64,000 nucleotides of DNA, from assembly GCA_011800805.1 (NCBI GenBank), contig MPNW01000111.1:1-64000 (forward strand). Reading direction: 5' to 3'. The translations under genes were made by a program, and so were the position numbers. This DNA is from Hirudo medicinalis (Eukaryota > Annelida > Clitellata > Hirudinida > Hirudinidae). Shown here one piece after another: positions 12,561 through 23,500 of this stretch. Position 1 is the stretch's first letter, and every line of letters begins with the position of its first letter. Below the pieces are notes generated by a model that was not told the origin of the DNA, made no database searches, and was given only the letters and a program-made list of their open reading frames with translations.

Positions 12561-13371
12561 AATTATCGCTACGACAACTTACATTAGTAGAGTCGTTACA
12601 TTACATTACAAAATGAAAATCATCCCTAATTATTTTATTAAGTCATCCTGGACTGGCTGGGCGGCCAACCACACCGAAATCGGAAGCACTTGCGATCAAA
12701 ATAACAACATTTGATTGTGAATGAATGATTTGCAGGAAATAGATCTTCAGCTTTGGAAACGTTTTATTAATTCACTCACCAGGGCCAAAGTGACAGTCAA
12801 AAAGTAGCAAAATAGTTATAAATTAATCAAAGACTAGCTTTATTCCTTATTCCTTAGAAGAACACCGTCTTAATCATCTAGCTATGCAAAGGACGTTAAT
12901 AAAACAATTAATTATTATTTTCAATGATTAGGCAAAAAGAATTAAAAATAAATCAAGAGTCAGGCACCGAGCAAGTGAAACGAACTTAACTCGCTTCCAA
13001 ACTGTCTGCACATTACTTCAAGATCATCAAGTATGGGTCTTGGTCGCGGTTTCAAAAATTACTTACGGTTGGCAAGAAAAGTTATAACCACCTTGTAACA
13101 ACCAAGCTCATTTTGTCAGTATCCGTTAATCTGCTGTCCAAATTCTTTCTAGATAAGTGAAATTAATGTCCATTCCAGAAGTTTAAAACAGGAGAGCAAT
13201 ACATACAGCATTATTCAAATACAGTATTCCCAATAACCCATTGCTAAATTAATCGACATTATAAAATATGTTTATTTAACGTCATAGTTTCCTAAATTTG
13301 ACATTCGATCCGTTGATTATAAATACCGAGCCTCTAAGCACGTTGAGCTTTCATATCTGGAGTCAAAACGT
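12561..13371. other. Intergenic region between zinc-finger gene and small membrane-protein gene
   Basis: The two flanking genes are divergent, so this probably contains both promoters. A GC-richer patch at about 12650-12700 contains a CCAAC/ACCGAAATCGG stretch. I see no TATA box in a convincing place and no coding exon. Confidence 0.4.
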
Positions 13372-13896
13372 ATGGAGAATAGTACATTTACGAACGACGA
13401 CAATGTCAGCCAAGTTAGAAAAAGAATATTTACCAGCACAGAGGGCAGACATGTCGTGGTGGTCGATTTTATGCCAAGGAAGAAGGAAGATACGACAGAA
13501 GGTAAAATTTGCTTGAAATGATGTAAGAACTGTAAGCGCATTTCCTAGCAAAGTACTTTTAACGCATCATACATTTTTAATAAAACTTTAGTTAATTTTA
13601 TCTAGCGATCTATATGCTAGCAACTGGGGCAGTACTTCTCATCCTGGCGTGAGTAAATGAACTGATGTCCGTAATGAATTTCCCATAACAAATAATAAAT
13701 AATTAAATATTCAGGCAACATTTCAATAATATAACAATATAAAAACATTTTTAGGGTTTCAATAATAACGTTATGTTTCGGGATTCCGTACACCAAACGC
13801 AAAATAAAGAGAGGTCGAACTCTCAAGCCAAGTATAATACTTTTTATTTCCATATCTTTAAAAAGAACGTTTGGTCATTTTTTAAACATTATTTGA
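13372..13896 (+). CDS. Putative small single-pass membrane protein (three exons, 104 aa)
   Basis: I do not recognise this gene. Three exons with matched phases, 13372-13501 (ends before GTAAAA), 13606-13648 (TCTAG acceptor, GTGAGT donor) and 13755-13896 (TTTTAG acceptor, TGA stop), give 104 codons. The N-terminal part is polar (MENSTFTNDDNVSQVRK, then a VVVVDF patch). A strong hydrophobic segment built from exons 2 and 3 (IYMLATGAVLLILAVSII) forms one membrane span near residues 45-65. A very basic stop-transfer stretch (KRKIKRGR) follows. There is no signal peptide, so a type II or III orientation is possible. The splicing across the membrane segment, with both joints in phase, is the main support. 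The frame is open for another 28 codons upstream of the chosen ATG, so the start could be further 5'. Confidence 0.5.
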
Positions 13897-14212
13897 ATAT
13901 CACCTGTTGGTGTTTTAACTTTGTCTAGATATAAACTTGTCTTAAACTTGGTACTTGTCTTGCTTCGGGTTCTCTCAAGAATGAGTATGTGGACCCTCCA
14001 ACAAGACCTCTTGCACCCACCTCTATCGCGAAAAACCTCATTTATCCTTTATCCTTGGGATCCAAAGCCAACTCGCAGTATCTTTCTTCCTTGAGGCAAT
14101 TGCTAACCTCCATCCTGCCCTCCCGGAGAACCGTCAACTCAGTCAAGCCAGTATGAACATTCAATGTGTCCGTTTTCGCGGAAGCAATCACGGCGTCAGT
14201 CCTATTGCCTTG

Positions 14213-14393
14213 TACTTGTACTTCATTTATATAGCGCCACATGCATAGCGCTTGTTATTAACCATTTATATAGCGCTCCTTCCCAAGGGCACTTGCGGCA
14301 GTGCAGGCTGGGTATTGAACACGACAGATTACGACTGTTGCCAATCAGTATGCAGGAATGTATAGGATAACCCATTCGGCCATCCTTGCCGCC
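14213..14393 (+). repeat. SINE-like dispersed repeat, copy B
   Basis: It has two CATTTATATAGCGC blocks, then TTCCCAAGGGC, GTGCAGGCTGGGT, ACGACTGTTGCC and CCCATTCGGCC, in the same order as the copy near 59.9 kb. It is divergent from copy A, as expected of an old repeat. Confidence 0.8.
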
Positions 14394-14419
14394 TTCTCTG
14401 AGCACCTGGGATAGTGCCT

Positions 14420-15850
14420 TAACTTAACTTTCTAAATTTGCTGCTATCTCTCAGTCGTCGGCGTTTTCGAGGAGATGCTTTCTCTGGGTCCTGCATTTGC
14501 TACTTGTGAACTGGGAGGCACCTTCGCGTAAGAAGTACATCCTTCTTTGTGGGACTGATTCCCGGGCGTTGGCGCTAGAGCAGGCTGCTTTCATGGATTC
14601 TGACACCATAACCTTCAGGACACGGTTGTGTCACCAGGTGAAATGACCTTGAGCCAGAGCATATCTGCAACCAACAACACATGACGTAGGGTTTGCCTAT
14701 CTCCGCAGAGAGACAATTGTGCCGTCCCCACCTTTGCAGGTTGTCTCGAGAAGGCAACACATCGTTGACCGACCGGATGGCAAAAGCCAGTCTGAGCGGA
14801 GACATGCCCCAGATCATATCTCCTGCTACGTGAGAAATCTTTGTAAGGCTTTATCCCATGCGGTCCACTGCCGTAGTTGGGCCTGTTGCGCCGCTTTTGA
14901 AATTTTTTCATTTATCTCTCTCCTCTCCTGGACTAGTAATGCAGCTCTGAGTGGTGAGCTCGCCTTAGATCATCTTGGGAAATGATTCCAGCCAACACCA
15001 TGACGATCATAGTGGAGAATACCTCTGATCTCCTCAAACTTCAAGGCCTCTTCTGACTTTATGATTTCTTGATGGGCCTTGAACTTCCTCCCTGATTTCA
15101 GCAACCGCTTGGCTTTTCAGATTCTGGTATCCGCAGAGGGGGCGAGCATTAGCTGCCTCCTGATCTTGCCAATCACGTTTTATTCGATGCTCTGGGTGCC
15201 TATGCTTCGAGACGATAGATTTCGGTGGCGGTTTCAGCTTCGCACTCTGGATGTAGAGGGCGACTGAGGACAGTCCTAAGGGGAGTCACAGCCATTGCCC
15301 GATGAAATCCGCCGATATTCTCCTCGAGAGACTCTACTGCGGGAAGGCCATTTTCATAGATGGTGAGTGGCCACAGAAGTCTCGGGAACAGCATGAACTG
15401 ATAAAGCCACAAATTTTTCGGGCAGAAGAGATCTGCCGATTGCATCCAGGCCCTCTTTGGTTGTTTTCCGACCTGTAGCCTCCTGGTTCTTATCTGAAAA
15501 ATGTTTATCGAAAACTCTTCTCAAACTTTTCACTTGAACCTCCGTACCCAGCAACCTCAAAAAAGCGTCTCCGCAAATTTTGCTTCTTGTGAGAGCGAGG
15601 CTTCTGGAGTTTGTGGTTAAATAAATCCATGATCATTCTTGAATTGTAGGCTCTGAACATTCGAGAGAGACTGTTCCAAATTTTAAATTTAATTGGGTTT
15701 CTGGAGTTGGTGGTCAAGCAATCCCGGAGTGGCCTGGTTGCGTGCCCTTTGCAGACCTTAATAAACCCGGATATTTTGCTCAAAATCTTCAAAACCATTG
15801 TTTTCATTTGATTTAACATCTCGATTAGAGTTTCTGGATTTTTAATTAAC
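14420..15850 (-). mobile_element. Decayed reverse-transcriptase element, C-terminal part
   Basis: Broken minus-strand frames carry the C-terminal signature of a reverse-transcriptase family common in invertebrate genomes. It reads FAIRSVNDVLPSRDNLQRWG, then a frame change to LSLCGDRQTLRHVL, then REGASQFTSSKCRTQRKHLL. The order Cys-x2-Cys-like knuckle followed by LRHVL is typical of that family as I know it. Several frameshifts and stops make it inactive. The part above 15.4 kb is only presumed to belong. There are no recognisable terminal repeats. Confidence 0.55.
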
Positions 15851-17553
15851 AATTATTTAATTAGCGAATCAATTTAAATTCCAGGCTTAGGGGGCCTGCC
15901 ACTCATTAAACCTGGTTCGAAAGCCTCTCTTCCAATGTTTTTCAAATAAAGCAAATTACATTAATTTTTTCTGTCCTTGGATCGTGTCATTGAGTGACCA
16001 TTTAATACTATAAATTGCATTTATGAATTTAGATTAATTTACGTTTTCTCACATTTAGAGTTATTGATTACTTGTTATGATGATTAATAATAAATGTCAC
16101 ATGAACCAAAAGTTTCGTATGCACTGTGTTATTCAATCACCGCTGAGTTCACTCATATGAACTCATATTTTAGAATGAACTTGAATAAAGTTGACATTAA
16201 ATCACCAAAGCAAAATTTGTAAACAGTTCTTCTGGAGAACAAGGAAATTGAAATTTAGTCAGCTGTAAAACAAAAATTCGAGAGAGCTAATTCCGGCGTA
16301 CAAAGAAGTATTTCATCAAAAGGATGTATGCCATCTTTGTAACTGCGGGCACTTTAAGGCTTTGTTACATAATATAGATACTTAATTAACACAAACTTAA
16401 ATGTCCGCTAAAATGCGCTCTAGCATGTTATCAAGCATTGCATAAATAAATTCGTTCATACAATTCTAAGCCTACAGATTTATTTTGCTTATTTTCTGTT
16501 AATGGCTTTTAATGTAAATTAAAAAAATTAAAATTTCTGAATTAATTTAATATTTCTGAATCAATCCAACTCCTTCCACTTTTATTTCTTAGAAAGCAAA
16601 GTGGATGTCTGTCTGAGACTGTTCTCGTTTTGGGATTCTGTTGTACTCCGTGCTAGACTTGTTGGCATTTTGGAAAATGGACTGATGCTTTTGTCAAAAT
16701 GTGGATATACTTTTATTCGAAAACGTTTTTAAAGGTGCTACTGTTTCTTGTAAAAGCTTCAGAATGCGTTTCAGGTTAGACCCGTTTATTATCGTCAAAC
16801 TGTTTTATTTTTATTTTTTCGAGTGAACTCATTATTAATTATCTTGCCTACTTCATATTAGCAAGTTGAATCCTTGAAATTAGTGTTGTGACTTTGTCTT
16901 TTTGTTCCAGACTCAGTAAGTAAAGTTTCCACTGGCTTTGGGAGTGACACTTATAGTTTGAACAATGGTATTTAATTACTTTATTTTTTCTTTTACGAAA
17001 TTTTTATATAAACTGTGTTATCGAGTATAGAAAATATGTAAGAGTACTGATTTATCATAGTAAAATAAGTTTGTTTTTTATTTTTATTATTTGTGTTGTT
17101 AAAAGGTTTAGTGTTAGTCATGGAAAGGTAATTTACTTCAAATAAATGGCTGCTAAATATATATTAAGACCATCGTTTATGCTTACATTAAGTTTGTTTT
17201 AATGAGTCTGAGACTAATTGGTAAACATTTATTTTATTTTTTTATTTATATTCGTTCCAAATTTTCACACTCAGCTTCAAATTCATTTCAATTTCTAATT
17301 AGCAGAACTAAAGAATAATTTCTTTATACAAAATTCTAATTATTTTACAAATATTCGGTTCTTAAACGAAATTTATTTGTAACTATTTACTAAGCAAAAT
17401 CACTTCCAATTAAAGTAAAGAAAGAGCCTAGATAAGCAAATTACTATTTCCTAATTAAGTCAGTTAGTGCAACTGGTAGATGATGGCATGTAAATTAATT
17501 CCTAATTTATTACAAATTTAAGTTTTAGATTATGTTTTGATTTAGATCTGCAG
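15851..17553. other. Non-coding stretch upstream of the first visible ADAM exon
   Basis: This is AT-rich with no confident exon. A 47-codon open stretch after TTTCTTAG at 16592 (reading AKVDVCLRLF-like) could be an early ADAM exon but lacks a good donor. The ADAM signal-peptide exon must lie here or further left and was not found. Confidence 0.4.
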
Positions 17554-20500
17554 GCAGTTCATAAGAAGTGCAACAGGATAGAAGATGTCAAACTAACGCT
17601 CCAAGAATGGAGCGAAATCATTTTGGTTTCTTTCACTCATTCATCATCGTCATCAACATCATCTGCTTCTCTACTGCCATCATCGATTGAATCCATGTCT
17701 ACAACTGGTACAGAGGTAATCGATTACAATAAATAGTAATTGTAACTTTCCAACAAATTATTTGAAAGTTTGTTTTTGTTTTCCACTAAACTCTTGCAGT
17801 TCTCTGTCCTTCAAATATGCATTTGAATGTAGAGCTTGATTTGAACATGCTCTTAATTTGTTGAAAAACTATTTTTGTTGCTTGTAATATTTGATCAACA
17901 TCTTGGGTGATGTTGCTCCAGGTACAATGTACAAACCAATTAGAAATATTACACGTGTATCAATTATTAAATTTAATTGGTCAACTGCCAAATTATTTTG
18001 ATTGGATGATGAAATGGGACATTGAAAAGCTTCGATCAATTCAATTGATATTAGATTCCAGTTTATTCCGTTTATTCTTTATTGAACCCAACTTTCGTTT
18101 TTAAAGGGAACTTCGACTCGGATCCCTCGCCAGGAGGAGCATGCGAACCTGTTGATTCTGACATTCACAGTGAACAAAACCAACTACGACCTGCCATTAC
18201 GTTTGTACAGGTAAACGATTGATTCTGCATGTTAATTTGACGTTATGTTGTGATGCTGGGAGCGACTGGAGAGCTGTTTAATTGGATGTTGTTGTTCGTG
18301 TTGCCAACGAGGGGCATGTAGGATGGATGTTATCATTGAAAGTTGAAATCCATCGTCTTTGTGCTTTGTGCTTCGCAAGCAATAGTTGTATTCATGCTTT
18401 ATCAACTGATTTTTCAATTTTTCTGATTTGCTTTGAGAATGATTTTTTGAGTATAATGTTTGCATGAATATTTCTCAGTAATTAATTATGTATATTTAAA
18501 ATGCTGATGGAAATATTTATCGTTAATTTATCAATATGAACATGATTAATTGATTGATTGAGTAAAAGTAAGACAATAAATAGAAGACAATTGATAGAAG
18601 TCTGTTGTGATTTTCAGGGAGTCCTACAGAGAAGCATTAAAAATCACCTTACATGTCAATGAGACTTATTCAAGAGTTTGTAATTTTTTTATTCCGTTTT
18701 TTTGTTGCCGATTAATCATCGTCAAATTAATGATTTATGAATTATTTTGTCTCTAATTGTCAATGTAATTAATTACTAATCTAATTAACTATTTCTCAAC
18801 ATACTCGAATAAACTTGGACACAAGTGGACACATTTTCCCACGAAATCCTTACCACATTTAAACTTTCAAATTGCCCGAAGCGTCGGAATTATAATTGCT
18901 AATTATGCTGCAGTTATTTACTTTATTTATAATATATATATATTTATCTATTATTGGTGTCACAATTAATCTTTTCAGTCAGTCCCAAAAAACTGTCACT
19001 ACTTTGGAAGTACCTGGAAAAACAGACGAACCCTTCCCATTTCTGCGTTCATCAACCTTTGCAGCAAGACCAGGCAAGCGGGGTTTTTTTTATGATTTAC
19101 TGTTAACGATTTGCTAGGTTTGTGCTGGAGTGGCATGATAAGGAAATTGCAAAATTAGTTTCATTTCACAGATGCTTCTAATGATATGTTTCTCTTCAGC
19201 TAGGGTTAGGGCTTTTTGATGATAGGGTTGCATAATTGCATTCAATAAATATTTGTATTAATTAAAAAGTAGTGCTTATTATTTAAATGATTGAGTAATC
19301 AACATGTCAACTGCTGTTCTTTTCATTAAGTGGCCTAATTCTGCTTGGTGGGGAGACATTCGTCATCAAGTCGCTTGAGTTTGAAATCTGTGAACAACAG
19401 AATGAGGTTGGATGATGGAACTTAGTGTTTGATCGTTTCATTTGATTCGCATTTGTTTTTTTTGTTGTCTGCCAGTTGAGACGTCATGCAACATCTATCA
19501 AATTTCATATTTTCAGAGTCTTCTGTATTGTGGTAATGGTAAAGATCAAAGATAGGCATTTTTTGTTGATAATAGTCTTCTAAGCTTGTTGAATTATGAA
19601 TAATTTGTAATGCTATTTTTGAATTACGAATAATTTGTAATGTTGTTGTTGAATTACGAATAATTTGTAATGCTGTTGTTTAATTACGGACATTACAAAT
19701 TGTTTGTAATGTTTCTAAATGCTCGAATACATCCGACATGCAGTCGTCTCGGTCGCACATCGCCTTCAAAATCCCAACAACCGATGAGAAACGCACTGAC
19801 CTTGACCTCGACTCCTTTTGTGGTTTGTTGATATTTTTTTTATCTCTTTTGCTTTACACTGATTGAAGTAGTTGGCACATATCACTTAAGGTTCACTTTA
19901 TTTCTGATATCTCATCTATCCACTGCTTCTTTTTATTTGTTTTATTTCTTGTCTTCCATTGCTAAATTTGATTATATTTATTTATTTTTGATGTCAATAT
20001 CAGTTATCCTCCATGCAAATTTTAAGCTTTAAGTTTAGTCAGTCTGAAGGAGATTCTTATCAGTTGATTTATATATTTTTTTTCTGCTTGAAAATTCTCA
20101 GAGAAGGAGTTACCTCTGATGAGCATTCATTTCTTTCCTCACTGCACTTAAAAGGCAGCGGCCACTGGAATTATTCAGTCAATTTAGCTTGATGGTTGAT
20201 GGGAATGTGTACTGAGATTATAATATTATCGTTACTAAAATTATTTGACAAATTAATAATGTTAGAAACAATAAAAGTTGTTAAATAAATATTGAATATG
20301 TAATAATATTAGAAATTATGAAACTAAGATTGTTTTGAACATGAGTCACATTTTATTACTGAACCAAGCGACCCTTTCAGGAAATGAGCCATGGGCCTGG
20401 AAAAGATTTCAGGGTTCCGATCCACACAGGGCAGAGTTTCTGAGGAACTTGAAGATTGGAAAGTCTAAAAACGTTCGTTCGAATTATGCATTCATTAGCT

Positions 20501-23500
20501 TTTATGCCTTTTACTTTTTTCAAATAATTTCATATTTCCAAACTTGACCTAGTTATAAATTGCTTTGTAAGTTTATAAAATATTTAATGTAAAATGTATT
20601 TCTAATTTGGTCTCCACTAATGTGGATTCATGTTGTGACGTCGTAAAATCGTGACTGTTTTGTAATAACGGAGGTCGCTCTGCATGCGAGCGAACACAAA
20701 AAAAAAATCTAAAATAGAAGTAGAACTCTTGTTGAGTGGATTGTTTACATTATTATGGTTAGTGTTGGGAGATTTTTAACGTAACTGTGCTGATGCTTAG
20801 CAACAATTCTGTTGAGTGTTGCAGACGACAACAAAGTTGGTCTTTGATAGTTGCTTTGTTACAGAAGGTTGAGCAATCAAATGTTCATTAACGAAGTTCT
20901 TTCAATTACTGAAGATTTTGTTCTTTTTTTAGCAGTTGATGTTGAGTTGTTATTTTCTTAGCAGAACAACAAATCTTCTCATTGCTTGATGATCAAGTTG
21001 GGGCTCATATTGGATCACAGCCTGGTTGGTGCAACTTAAGTTGAAGTACTCTTGACAATCTCCAATCTCTTCGGTCTTGCCGACTCTATTGAAAAATTTA
21101 TGGAACTTAAAGTTGAAATGATAATTGTAGAATGAATTGCCTGATGAATTGTCTCATTAATTCAGATCAGCAAGTTGAATGCTTCTATAGAAGATATGAA
21201 ACAACAGATGTTACTCCTCTCCAATGTTCTCAATCAGGTACTTTGAGCAATTTAAGATTTATTTTATAACATTGGATAATTATATATTTATGCCAAATAA
21301 TTGTGCAGCACTTAATTATTAAAACCTTAGTGGTTTGTACTAGCTTTTAAAGGAACTCCACAAGAACATCCAGCTTGAGTTGGTTCACCTCGACCTTTGG
21401 AAAGATGCCGATCTTTTCCCCACCACTTTGGGCGTTCGTTGGACGTTGTCATCTCTCGTCAAGAATGCCGGATTATTTGCAGAGGCAGAGGGGCCCACGT
21501 TCCACTATCTCCATCTACTTAGGTGATTGTCGTTATTGTGGAGTTCAAATGTCGTGTAACTTAATAAGCTAACTTTTTATTGGCCTGCTGAGCTTTTGAA
21601 TATCTTTCTGCATTCTTGTTCATCGGCCATTTTAACTGTCAAACTGCTTTGTTATGATGACTTGTCATCTTCTACTTGTGAAATTACCAACACTCCTCCT
21701 GAATCATCTGGTCATGGAAGGAACATTGATGGGATTAATTAGTTAGATCGATTAACTAACTGGCATTCATTACAGTGATCAGGCAATTGATGGTCCTCAC
21801 TATGGAGCTTCGATACCCGATTCTATTTGCACTGACAGAGCCATTGGATTCTCTCATGTATGTGTTTTGATCGAATGCTTTTACTTTTACTGTCGCTCTC
21901 ACTGTTTGCATGCTTCTTACTTGGCAAGCATTATGCTATTGAAATGAAACTAACCATTGGTTGGTTGGATCCACTTCAATGTAATTTAACCAATCAGCTA
22001 GCATTCCATTTTCTAACTACTTATCACTTTAGAGATAATGATCGAGTTACATCAATTTATTTTGATATGAAAACCTTCCAGGTTGAAAATCCAGATGACC
22101 TTGTTTCCATGGCTACTGGAATTATCCATATGCTCGGCCATGCAATTGGACTGGAACATGACGGTTCCGATGGCGGACACTCGAAAAGTAGGATGGAATG
22201 AAATATGCACTTAATTATTTCAATGTCGATGATTCCGTGCCTTTGTTGAGCTTCTAAGTGAGTGGCTATGAAATTATTTTAAGCAATGTGCTTATGTTGA
22301 TGCTAATGCTAATGAGGTTGATGTTTACGTAAGCTGCTATTAATGAATATTAATATTGGATTAACACATTTATTAATGTACCATAGTCGAATTAATGAAT
22401 TAATTCCATATTCCATATTCCATCAGGTAAGAAATGTCCAGACCACAGGGGTTTTGCAATGTGAGTGTCATATCTTTCAGAACCTGACAAATGATTTTTA
22501 AAATAATTTTGGGATGGTTGATTTTAACCACAATACGTTATTAAAAACCGACATTTCATTCGTGCCTCTGCATTAGAAATTTTGGTCTTATTTAATTTTC
22601 AGGAGTCCAAAGAAATTGCGATACTTTCCAAGCACGCAAACATCTTCGCCATCGTCGTCATCGTCATTACCATTTGCATCGCCGAACAGAAGTAGAAACA
22701 GAATTAGCAAGAATAAAAGAAACAATAATGCCAGTCATTCCCATGACAACCACCACCATCGTCATCGTCATCCTCACTTCCACTTGGGATGGTCCAGCTG
22801 CAGTCTGCATGATTTCGGTCTTAACCTCAAATCGAGGTTTCTGGATTGTTTGAGGGGTCCTTGCTTGCAGCGTCATCATCATCATCACAATCAGCAGCAG
22901 CAGCACGAAGAGTCTGTCGATGCCCCTTCAAAAGGAAACAACAGATCTGCTGACAGGAACAACAGAAATGATGGATACATTGCCCCTGCCGCTGAAGACG
23001 ACGACGATGGCAGTTATGATGACGATTCCTTTCTCCCCAGTAGAGAAAATGGATTTAAAAAGGTTTGCTAATTTGGAAAGCGCTCGCGTCGACACATGAA
23101 AAGCATTCGAGTTTTGGATTAGTCAGACTAAAAATAAAAGCAAATTGCCATCGACAGAGCTGTTCTTTTTAACCTGTGTTTGTTTCTTGTTGCTGACAGA
23201 TCAATTCCTATAAAAGGAGTTTGTTTTTTTCCGTATTTGTTGTTGGTTCTCTTCACTCAAGAAACTTATCGATCACTCATTTTTGTGGATGCCAATAATT
23301 ATGCACGAAGTTTTGAGTGCGTTGTGGACTTTACTTTTTTATGCAATCAGACAGCAGTTCATCTTTTCTAAGTCCTCATTCCTGCATGAAGTGCATTTAC
23401 ATGGTGACGTTTTTAATTAATTTTAATTAACTTTCAGAGCTTCTTTGCCGAATGTGGAAATGGCATCCTGGAAAGAGGAGAAGAATGTGACTGCGGCAGT

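Noticed and set aside
16905..16915. CAG-ACTCA-GTAAGT arrangement resembling a 5-base exon
   Set aside because: It is too short to support without transcript data and gives no usable phase.
17612..17695. Signal-peptide-like frame MERNHFGFFHSFIIVINI in the first ADAM exon
   Set aside because: It ends at a TGA before any donor. The alternative frame joins the next exon in phase, so this is probably coincidence.
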